From the NCBI RefSeq assembly GCF_004168255.1, contig NZ_SEWG01000003.1, forward strand, positions 595,589-659,588: DNA of 64,000 nucleotides, in the 5' to 3' direction. Each line of letters starts with the position of its first letter. The stretch's first letter is position 1. The translations under genes were made by a program, and so were the position numbers. The notes under the pieces are model-generated. The model was given only the letters and a program-made list of their open reading frames with translations, was not told the origin of the DNA and did not search any database. Below, in pieces: positions 9,300-15,815 of this stretch. The stretch is from Mucilaginibacter terrigena. GTDB lineage: Bacteria; Bacteroidota; Bacteroidia; Sphingobacteriales; Sphingobacteriaceae.

Positions 9300-10065
9300 A
9301 TGTCCATATCTACCGAAAGTGAAAGAAATGGAATGCAGCAGGCAAGCAATGCTGTTGCATTTACACTTAAAAAGATGCGTGAATTTGCCAAACCCGGCAT
9401 TTCAACAAAGCAACTTGATGAGTATAGCGGCGAATTGCTGGCACAGAGGGGCGCACGTTCTGCGCCTATGTTAACGTATGGCTTTCCCGGATACACTTGT
9501 ATTAGTGTTAATGAAGAAGCGGCGCACGGTATGCCGTCAGCGAATAAAATCCTAAAAGAGGGTGACCTGGTAAATATTGATGTATCGGCGGAGTTAAATG
9601 GCTATTGGGCTGATAATGGTGGCTCGTTTGTATTGGGCGAAGATATAAACGGCCATGGCAGGTTGGTAGACGCATCCAAAGAGATACTAAGAAAAAGCGA
9701 TCAGCAACATTAAAGGTGGTGTCAGGATATCGGAGATAGGCAGGTTGATAGAAACTGAAGCTAAAAAAGCCGGCTACACAGTAATAAAAAACCTTACCGG
9801 GCATGGGATTGGGCGCAGTTTGCACGAAGAACCCCATGAAATAGCTAACTACTGCGACAGGTATAACACAACTCGTTTTAAGAAAAATTCTGTGGTAGCG
9901 ATAGAAACATTTATTTCAACACGGTCAACAATTGCTGATACACAAGCCGATGGCTGGACCCTACGCGGCAATAAAGGTGGTTTTGTCGCCCAGCACGAGC
10001 ACACCATTATGGTGACCAGCGGCCAGCCAGTGGTATTTACAGCCCAAAACGGTATTTGGGATTAA
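9300..10065 (+). pseudogene. map: methionine aminopeptidase type I, frameshifted
   Basis: Two reading frames together make one type I MetAP. The first (9300-9713) holds ISVNEEAAHGMP and the metal ligands in NIDVSAELNGYWADNGGSF. The second (about 9698-10065) holds the ligands in TGHGIGRSLHEEP, VAIETFIS and AQHEHTIMVT. They are joined by a shift at the A-run near 9691-9695: removing one A restores RKAISNIKGGVR across the break. All five metal ligands survive, so the damage is a single-base insertion, either a recent inactivation or a homopolymer sequencing error. MetAP is essential, so a second copy should exist if the lesion is real. The gene directly precedes the ICE insertion. Confidence 0.85.
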
Positions 10066-10124
10066 TACGCTGAACGCATTTATATTGCAGGTTCAATTTC
10101 TACAGAAAATGAGTATTGAAGAAT

Positions 10125-10160
10125 AAAAAAGGGACAAGTCATTTTTATCTGACTTGTCCC
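10125..10160 (-). terminator. native tRNA-Lys terminator, now stranded by the ICE
   Basis: A perfect 11-bp stem (GGGACAAGTCA at 10131-10141 with TGACTTGTCCC at 10150-10160) is followed on the minus strand by a run of six T (10125-10130). It points leftward and ends six bases from the left attachment core. Removing the ICE would place it directly behind tRNA-Lys, so it was probably that gene's terminator. Confidence 0.75.
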
Positions 10161-10165
10161 CGGAG

Positions 10166-10182
10166 GTGATCCCGCTGGGATT
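10166..10182 (+). repeat. attL core (17-bp direct repeat of the tRNA-Lys 3' end)
   Basis: GTGATCCCGCTGGGATT matches 58239-58255 exactly, in the same orientation. The right copy lies in the T-arm and acceptor stem of tRNA-Lys; this left copy is a tRNA fragment with no tRNA body. This is the usual scar of tyrosine-integrase insertion into a tRNA 3' end. Confidence 0.9.
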
Positions 10183-10236
10183 ATATTTTGAAGGCTTAAT
10201 GCCTCTGAATATTAATGAGTTACATCGACCTAAAAG

Positions 10237-10270
10237 CAATAGGTGACCTAAAAGGTTACCGATTACTTTG
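10237..10270 (+). repeat. left copy of 34-bp subterminal repeat (probable integrase arm site)
   Basis: This stretch matches 58047-58080 with 3 mismatches in 34 bases and in the same orientation; the last 18 bases are identical. It contains the element AGGTTACCGATTACTTTG and a related AGGTGACC. It lies 54 bases inside the attL core. Position at both ends, outside any gene, fits integrase or excision-factor arm-type binding sites. Confidence 0.65.
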
Positions 10271-10339
10271 TACTTACTTGTACTTATTTGATGTAGTTTA
10301 AAGAACTAATATTAATATTTACAAATATACAATTTATAC

Positions 10340-12034
10340 TCAAATGTTGTTGCGATTTAATGTTTTCTCGCTCCATTCTTTACTAAACGAGCCCAAACGT
10401 CCTGACTTAACCAATTTTAGATAAGCGCCAACAATATTCTTGCTTAAATTATTTACCCAATTTTCATCTCTTAGGCGAGACTTATAATCAAAATCTTCGG
10501 ATAACTCATCAACTTCCATGTTTAAATCAACTACAATGTCATCAATTATTCTATTTATGCATGCGATAAAATCAGTACGCTCTAATTTCTCTCTAACGTA
10601 AGTTTGAGGGTGAAGGATAGCATCTTTACCAACTTCATCATTTTCCAGTATAATTCTTATAAAGTATACTATAGCAAATCTTGTTAAACTATACTTTGCA
10701 ATTAATTGATTATTAATGTTTCCAATTTTTCCAATAATAGAATCGTCAATCAATTTTAACATAAGTATCCGGTCAGAATTTACTTCTGGACGAGCGAAAA
10801 TATCAACATACAAATCTTCAAACACTTGATACTTTCTGTGTGTTCCCCATGGTTCCTTTAAGTCAAAGGACATAAGTAAAATACCAGCTTCTTCATTTGA
10901 TATTACTTTTATGCTACTGGGGGTTAGCTCCCCTCTTTTTATTTCGTAGTAATATTCGTTTCCATAATTATGACTAAATTCGTTTTGTAACCTAATCTGA
11001 ATAGGATTATACGATTTAAAATCTCGGGCTTTAACGCCATTTTGACTATTAGAATATTCGGTAATTTGAGCAGACAGTTCTGAGTCCACAGGAACCTGAA
11101 TTATTTTAGTCAGAATTCTAAGATCATCGGAGAGATATTGCCTATTGTTAAATAAGGCTGTAAGGCTTTGACATCCATTTACAACAAAAAAGGTTTCAAT
11201 CTTTAATTTTGTATCTGAAGTAGTTACTTTATTTGAAACTATTGTAATACCATTATGAAATAATGGGAATTTTTTATGAAGGGCTGGATTTCGAATACTT
11301 GATACGATTCCTTTATTTACATTAGTATTCCCTAAAGGTCCCCTAACATTATAATCAAAGATAGATTGATCTGAAATGCCTGGCATTTGTACTAATTCTG
11401 TAGATTTTAGAGGAATTATATAAGTAATCGTGTTCGCATCTGCATAGTATTTTGAGATATCTATTTCTTGAATATCAAAATCCATAGACGTGCCGTCAGG
11501 AATCTTCCTACTCGAAGATATAAAAGTACTTTCCAACGATGAACGGCCTTCAAATTCTATTTCTTGGCATTCTGTCAAAAATGCTTCACCATTTTTATCA
11601 ATATCTATATTGGACAAGAAAATTCCTCGTAATTTATATGCTTCTACTTTTTGAAGTAAGTTTAATCGTTTAATCAAACCAACCACTTGCGCATCACCAC
11701 CAGTATTTATTAAATTTTCAATTGAGTCCTTCGTTCGTAGTTGGGATAACGAACCATAGAACTCTTTTAACGCTACATCGCCAATAGTTCTATTGGCGCT
11801 TTGCGATATTTTGGATTGAAAAATATCAATAGTCCCATAAGCTTCATTGACATAAATACCATCAATCCCCTTATCTCCATTTTGATCGCAAACACAATCA
11901 ATTGCTTCTTGCTTATCCAGCCTATAATAATTTTCAAGATACCACATAAGAAAAGAGGCACTTTCCGAACGTTTTCCAGGCACTAAGAAATATTCAATAT
12001 GTTGAAGGAGGTTTGGATAATTTATATCAATCAT
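10340..12034 (-). CDS. AIPR-family abortive phage infection protein
   Basis: A 564-aa cytosolic protein of the AIPR (abortive infection phage resistance) family. The central signature is clear: FPLFHNGITIVSNKV, then FFVVNGCQSLTALFNN, then ITEYSNSQNGVKARDFKS (about residues 255-345). The N-terminal part contains GDKGIDGIYVN...GTIDIFQSK (about 52-74), which resembles a restriction-endonuclease-fold active site with acidic residues and a QxK ending. Family members have been tied to phage exclusion, probably as nucleases; the exact target is unknown. It sits alone at the left ICE border, reading toward the chromosome, and its DNA is AT-rich. No partner gene is adjacent. Confidence 0.82.
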   Translation of the reverse strand: MIDINYPNLLQHIEYFLVPGKRSESASFLMWYLENYYRLDKQEAIDCVCDQNGDKGIDGIYVNEAYGTIDIFQSKISQSANRTIGDVALKEFYGSLSQLRTKDSIENLINTGGDAQVVGLIKRLNLLQKVEAYKLRGIFLSNIDIDKNGEAFLTECQEIEFEGRSSLESTFISSSRKIPDGTSMDFDIQEIDISKYYADANTITYIIPLKSTELVQMPGISDQSIFDYNVRGPLGNTNVNKGIVSSIRNPALHKKFPLFHNGITIVSNKVTTSDTKLKIETFFVVNGCQSLTALFNNRQYLSDDLRILTKIIQVPVDSELSAQITEYSNSQNGVKARDFKSYNPIQIRLQNEFSHNYGNEYYYEIKRGELTPSSIKVISNEEAGILLMSFDLKEPWGTHRKYQVFEDLYVDIFARPEVNSDRILMLKLIDDSIIGKIGNINNQLIAKYSLTRFAIVYFIRIILENDEVGKDAILHPQTYVREKLERTDFIACINRIIDDIVVDLNMEVDELSEDFDYKSRLRDENWVNNLSKNIVGAYLKLVKSGRLGSFSKEWSEKTLNRNNI

Positions 12035-12134
12035 AAAATTTAATAGTGGATCAATATAGTGATAAATATTAAAGTCTTACAATATTGGCGGGCGCAAAAA
12101 CGATATGTGAAAAACAAAAGGCACGCAAAAAAAA

Positions 12135-12163
12135 CACCTAAGTTATGTACGAGTGGTGAAAAA
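12135..12163 (+). promoter_or_regulatory. 29-bp motif shared with the tra operon leader (copy 1)
   Basis: The stretch ending GTGGTGAAAAA (12135-12163) matches 19132-19160 in 24 of 29 positions. It contains a partial palindrome around CACCTAAGTTATGTAC. It lies just upstream of the first plus-strand ICE gene, while the second copy precedes the tra operon. A common operator or promoter is the simplest reading; no canonical TAnnTTTG box is evident in it. Confidence 0.45.
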
Positions 12164-12206
12164 CTTAAAATCTTCTTTTTCAATTTTGTCGGATAAAATA
12201 TTGATT

Positions 12207-12524
12207 ATGGAAAAGGCTATTTCACATTTCGATAAGCATGGAAAGGTATTTCGTGACCAACTAATCACAGTTGGTGACCTGTTAGAATTTAAGGACCTTT
12301 TACTGTCAGACATAAAATCTATACTCAAAGACCAGGTAAGCGGAAAAACCAAAAAATGGCTAAAAGCCATGGAGGTTCGAAAGATGCTTAATATATCCCA
12401 CGGCAAACTACAGGCTTTGCGCGACAATGGAAAGATACCATTTACCAAATTAGGCAAGGTTACTTATTACGATGCTGACAAGATAGAGGGACTGATGGAA
12501 ACAGCTACAGTAGTTAAATTTTAA
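12207..12524 (+). CDS. helix-turn-helix (excisionase-like) DNA-binding protein
   Basis: About 105 aa if the ATG at 12207 is used; an upstream in-frame GTG at 12153 lies inside a conserved leader motif and is less likely. The C-terminal half KAMEVRKMLNISHGKLQALRDNGKIPFTKLGKVTYYDADKI (described by parts: VRKMLNISHGKL then GKIPFTKLGK) is a winged-helix/MerR-like domain of the kind found in Bacteroidota mobile-element regulators and excisionases. The N-terminal half is predicted helical. It heads the left plus-strand module, followed after 15 bases by a small hypothetical gene. It could control excision or partition genes; target unknown. Confidence 0.75.
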   Translation: MEKAISHFDKHGKVFRDQLITVGDLLEFKDLLLSDIKSILKDQVSGKTKKWLKAMEVRKMLNISHGKLQALRDNGKIPFTKLGKVTYYDADKIEGLMETATVVKF

Positions 12525-12539
12525 AAGATAGAAAAGCGC

Positions 12540-12863
12540 ATGGCTAAACGGCGGGTTATTCAGCAACAAAAATTGATCGCAGATTATAATGACAATTTGG
12601 CGGATTCTACCATTCAGGGAATGGGTTACCAAATACCACCTAATATAGGCCATGTTGCAATTTATTTCTATCAGCAAAGCATGACCATACTAGATGCCCA
12701 AAATTTTTTTCGTCATCATGAAAGTATGGAGTGGAAAACCGTTTCTGGCAAGCCGCAAAAAAACTGGAAGGTTTTAGCAAAAGATTGGATTTTCAATACC
12801 ATCCAACAAACCAAATTATTCGAAAGGCAGGAAGCAAAACGCATAGCCTTCCCTGATACATAA
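12540..12863 (+). CDS. small ICE protein, possible replication-accessory fragment
   Basis: 107 aa, no signal peptide or membrane segment. The C-terminal stretch FRHHESMEWKTVSGKP followed by QKNWKVLAKDWIFN resembles the short 'FF.hYe..gW....gk...nWk...r.W' tail found on replisome organiser and DnaD-like proteins. That similarity is from pattern memory and is weak. It sits between the HTH gene and the iteron-like repeats upstream of parA, a location that suits a replication or maintenance factor. No confident function. Confidence 0.6.
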   Translation: MAKRRVIQQQKLIADYNDNLADSTIQGMGYQIPPNIGHVAIYFYQQSMTILDAQNFFRHHESMEWKTVSGKPQKNWKVLAKDWIFNTIQQTKLFERQEAKRIAFPDT

Positions 12864-12879
12864 TTATAGATTTCTGTAT

Positions 12880-13036
12880 TTACAGCAATATGTATTTATA
12901 GAATTATGTAGGTAAAGAAGCCTGTAATTGTTGAAATACAGGGTTACAGCATTATGTATTTATAGACCTCTATAATTAAAGAACTATGTATTTAAAGATT
13001 TACAGCATTATGCAATTACAGCATTATGTATTTATA
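12880..13036 (+). repeat. iteron-like repeats upstream of parA
   Basis: A 21-bp unit of consensus TTACAGCAWTATGYAWTTAYA occurs at 12880-12900, 12944-12964, 13000-13020 and 13016-13036, the last two overlapping by five bases. Partial copies (GAATTATGTAGGTAAA, GAACTATGTATTTAAA) lie between. The array fills the 190-base gap before parA. Such arrays act as plasmid origins or partition centromeres. Confidence 0.65.
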
Positions 13037-13056
13037 ACAATTTAGAATTACATAAC

Positions 13057-13662
13057 ATGGGAAAGATCATCACAGTAGCCCACCAAAAAGGGGGCGTTGG
13101 AAAAAGTACACTGGCTATGAATTTAGCAGTATGTTTTCAGGATCAACTTAACGTTGCTTTGGTTGATACGGATTTACAAGGCAGCTTGCTTCAAATCAAG
13201 GAGGACTTGCCTGGGCTGGCGGTAGTAGGCAACGACCGATTACAAGAGATCAAAAATTTAGACTACGACCTGATTATCGTAGATACCCCGCCTTATTTGT
13301 CAAATAAGCTACCGGAACTATTTAGCCTTTCGGACTTTATATTGATACCTACCAAAGCGGGCTTTTTTGATGTAATGGCTATCCGTTCAACCATCGCATT
13401 AGTTAAAGACGCGCAAGCAAAGAAAGCGAGCATACAGGCCGGTATAGTAATGAACATGATAAAGCCACGATCTGGTATTACCAAAGAAGTAAGCGGCCTT
13501 TTGGAGAGTATGGAAACCCCCGTTTTAAAAACGATGGTACATGACCGGGTGAGTATTGCACGATCTTCAATTACTGCCGGCGTGCTGCAAGGAAGCGATG
13601 TAAAAGCAAAAGAGGAAATCACATCCTTAGCGGAAGAGATTGTTAACCGCATCAGTGCATAA
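13057..13662 (+). CDS. ParA/Soj-type ATPase (TraA-like)
   Basis: 201 aa, without an N-terminal HTH. The deviant Walker A HQKGGVGKSTLAMNLA is at residues 8-23, the A' motif ALVDTDLQGSLLQ near 38-50, and the Walker B strand LIIVDTPPYL near 72-81. ParA ATPases position DNA or protein cargo by ATP-driven nucleoid binding. In CTnDOT-like elements the homologous gene is called traA. The next gene encodes a ribbon-helix-helix-like protein, and repeats flank parA on both sides, so a small ParA/RHH partition system is likely. The short length fits the type Ib class. Function in an ICE may be stabilisation of the excised circle or conjugation. Confidence 0.88.
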   Translation: MGKIITVAHQKGGVGKSTLAMNLAVCFQDQLNVALVDTDLQGSLLQIKEDLPGLAVVGNDRLQEIKNLDYDLIIVDTPPYLSNKLPELFSLSDFILIPTKAGFFDVMAIRSTIALVKDAQAKKASIQAGIVMNMIKPRSGITKEVSGLLESMETPVLKTMVHDRVSIARSSITAGVLQGSDVKAKEEITSLAEEIVNRISA

Positions 13663-13663
13663 T

Positions 13664-13685
13664 TACATAAATACATATTTATGTA
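13664..13685. promoter_or_regulatory. palindrome behind parA, candidate partner-binding site
   Basis: TACATAAAT (13664-13672) and ATTTATGTA (13677-13685) form a perfect 9-bp inverted repeat with a 4-base centre. The words match those in the upstream iterons (TATGTATTTATA). It lies between parA and the RHH gene and may be an operator or part of the centromere. Confidence 0.5.
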
Positions 13686-13731
13686 TTCGCTAAAATCACT
13701 TATGCCATGAATTACTTAAGAAAGGTTTACA

Positions 13732-13992
13732 ATGACAGATTATAAAAATAAATTGGGTGGGTTAGCAGACAAGCTTAAAAAGAACGCGCCTAAAATGCCG
13801 ATACAGGAAGTACATCCTATCAGGCAAACTATAGCACCAAAAGAGAATGAAGCGCAGCTAAATGTATGGATTCCAAAGTCACTTTTAAAGCGCATGAAAT
13901 CCTACGGAGTGGAGCATGATACTTCATTAAAGGATATCAGTATTGATGCTTTAAAATTCTTTTTGGATGCCAAATTGAAGCAGTCCACATGA
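13732..13992 (+). CDS. ribbon-helix-helix-like partner of ParA (DUF3408/ParG-like)
   Basis: 86 aa with a flexible, charged N terminus and a C-terminal LNVWIPKSLLKRMKSYGVE followed by DISIDALKFFL, which reads as a beta strand plus two helices, the ribbon-helix-helix pattern. It lies 69 bases after parA. In type Ib partition systems such a protein binds centromere repeats and stimulates the ATPase; in Bacteroidota conjugative transposons small DUF3408-type proteins occupy this place. Assignment rests on pattern and position. Confidence 0.7.
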   Translation: MTDYKNKLGGLADKLKKNAPKMPIQEVHPIRQTIAPKENEAQLNVWIPKSLLKRMKSYGVEHDTSLKDISIDALKFFLDAKLKQST

Positions 13993-14063
13993 TAGTGATT
14001 TTGAAGGAATACAGGCAAATTGAAGATATCTTACAGGAGGAGATTGCCTCTTAACAGCAATCA

Positions 14064-14098
14064 GCAAGATAAACGTTTGTCGGACAAACGGATCTTGC
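14064..14098. other. candidate oriT hairpin
   Basis: A nested inverted repeat: outer arms GCAAGAT (14064-14070) and ATCTTGC (14092-14098), inner arms CGTTTGTC (14074-14081) and GACAAACG (14083-14090) around a single G. It is in the 175-base gap directly upstream of mobA and the relaxase, where oriT usually lies. A second GC-rich stretch (TCGGGGGCATGGG, 14117-14129) follows and could hold the nick region. No experimental nick consensus could be matched. Confidence 0.55.
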
Positions 14099-14167
14099 CC
14101 TACCTTCCGAGGTCAGTCGGGGGCATGGGAAAAATCCTTCAGGGTCGGATTTTTAAAGATTACAGGA

Positions 14168-14593
14168 ATGGAAAATAATGAAGAAGAAAACAGGGAGCGC
14201 AAAGTAACTACGCGGTTTAAGCCAAACGAATTTAAGGTAATTGATACCCGCTTTAAAAAAACAAGATTTTTAAAATTGAGCGAGTATATCAGGTGTGTCT
14301 TACTTGAAAAACCAATCACGGTAAATTACCGGGATAAGTCAATGGATGAAATGCTTGAAGAACTGGCATTACTCCGGAAAGAGCTGAATGCTATAGGTAA
14401 TAATCTTAATCAGGCGGTTCGCCAAATTAACAGCGCACACGGAAATGCGGATAACCGCTTATGGTTAAATCTGCTTTCCATTATTGGCAGCAAGGTCGAT
14501 CCGGCAATCGGGCAGATCAAGGAACGTATGCAAAGTTTTTCAGAATTATGGTCGCAAAAATTAAAACCGGGAGAAGCATCAGCGGGGCAATAA
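14168..14593 (+). CDS. mobA: MobA/MobC-type relaxosome accessory protein
   Basis: 141 aa with an N-terminal basic ribbon-helix-helix-like region (RKVTTRFKPNEFKVIDTRFK) and a helical middle containing LLRKELNAIGNNLNQAVRQIN (residues about 73-93, quoted in part), the hallmark of MobC-type accessory proteins. These bind oriT and help the relaxase nick. The last 46 bases overlap the start of the relaxase gene in another frame, indicating coupled translation. It directly follows the candidate oriT. Named by analogy to the Bacteroidota mobA-mobB-mobC set. Confidence 0.85.
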   Translation: MENNEEENRERKVTTRFKPNEFKVIDTRFKKTRFLKLSEYIRCVLLEKPITVNYRDKSMDEMLEELALLRKELNAIGNNLNQAVRQINSAHGNADNRLWLNLLSIIGSKVDPAIGQIKERMQSFSELWSQKLKPGEASAGQ

Positions 14594-15804
14594 ATTACAA
14601 TGAACATAAAGTAAAGCTGGGTAAAGCGGAGCTTATTTCCGCCCAAGGCTACCTGAAAGATCCGGCCAATTTAATGTTCAATGATAAGCTGCAACGGTTG
14701 ACAGACTTAACGAATCGCAATGAGCGCACCCAAGTAAATACGCTGCATGTTTCCTTGAATTTTGCAGTGAATGAAAACCTGGAGAAGGATGCACTACAGC
14801 AAATCGCCGATGACTACATGGATGGTTTAGGTTTTGGTAAACAACCCTATTTGGTTTACCAGCATCATGATGCCGGACACCCACACCTGCATATTGTGAC
14901 TACTAATATTGAGCCGGACGGCAAGCGTATTAGCTTTCATTTACTCGCAAACAGGGCTTCAGAAACCGCGAGAAAACAGGTTGAATTAACCTACAACTTA
15001 GTTAAGGCAGAAGATCAGGGTAAACAGCAAACCGTAATTAACAAGCCATTGCAACAGGTTAATTATGGAAAGTCTGAAATTAAAAGATCAATTACAAACG
15101 TTGTGAATGAGGTAGTAAAAGCGTACAAGTTTACAAGTATACCTGAACTGAATGCAGTACTAAATCAATACAATATCTCCGCTGATCGTGGGTCTAAGGA
15201 TTCAAGAATGTACGAAAAAAACGGGTTGGTTTATTGGGCACTTGATGCAAAAGGAAACAAACTTGGGGTGCCGATTAAGGCCAGCAGCATTTACGGAAAG
15301 CCAACTTTGAAGGCACTCGAAGACCGATTTCGATTGAATGAGGTGTTACGCAAACCTTTGAAAGAACAGGTTAAATCGAAAATTGACAAGGCATTATCGA
15401 GCCCGATTTCTAAGACTGCGTTTCAAAAGCAATTAAAAGAAGACGGCATTCAAGTTATTTTTAGGCAGAACGAAGAAGGTCGTTTATACGGGATTACTTT
15501 TGTAGACCACGGGTCGAAAGCGGTGTTTAACGGTAGCGATTTAGGTAAGCCCTACAGTGCTGCATCATTGATTAATTGGTTTAAAAATGATGAAATAAAT
15601 CAAGGTCAACCACTATTCAAAAAAGACAATATCGATAACCAGCCACAACAATTCACTGACAATATTTCAGCCTCAAACGCGACTGGTAACAACGGTAATT
15701 CATTACTAAACATATTATTCAAAGAAGAACAACAGGATATGGCCGCTATCGGCAGACTGCAACAAAATAAACGTAAGAAGAAAAGAAAAGGCCACTCACT
15801 TTAA
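14548..15804 (+). CDS. mobB: MobP-type relaxase (MobB)
   Basis: 418 aa from the ATG at 14548; a longer reading from 14461 lies wholly inside mobA and is rejected. The relaxase domain is N-terminal: a candidate catalytic Tyr in SGAINYNEHKV (about residue 16) and the metal-binding His cluster HHDAGHPHLHIVTTN near 108-122. It nicks oriT and stays bound to the transferred strand. The C-terminal 150 residues are variable and Gln/Asn/Lys rich, ending in a lysine-rich tail. Gene order mobA-mobB-coupling protein is the standard Bacteroidota mobilisation block. Confidence 0.9.
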   Translation: MVAKIKTGRSISGAINYNEHKVKLGKAELISAQGYLKDPANLMFNDKLQRLTDLTNRNERTQVNTLHVSLNFAVNENLEKDALQQIADDYMDGLGFGKQPYLVYQHHDAGHPHLHIVTTNIEPDGKRISFHLLANRASETARKQVELTYNLVKAEDQGKQQTVINKPLQQVNYGKSEIKRSITNVVNEVVKAYKFTSIPELNAVLNQYNISADRGSKDSRMYEKNGLVYWALDAKGNKLGVPIKASSIYGKPTLKALEDRFRLNEVLRKPLKEQVKSKIDKALSSPISKTAFQKQLKEDGIQVIFRQNEEGRLYGITFVDHGSKAVFNGSDLGKPYSAASLINWFKNDEINQGQPLFKKDNIDNQPQQFTDNISASNATGNNGNSLLNILFKEEQQDMAAIGRLQQNKRKKKRKGHSL

Positions 15805-15815
15805 AATATACCAAT

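Noticed and set aside
14461..14547. Upstream start for the relaxase
   Set aside because: Lies entirely inside mobA; the relaxase family starts at the MVAKIKTGRS methionine.
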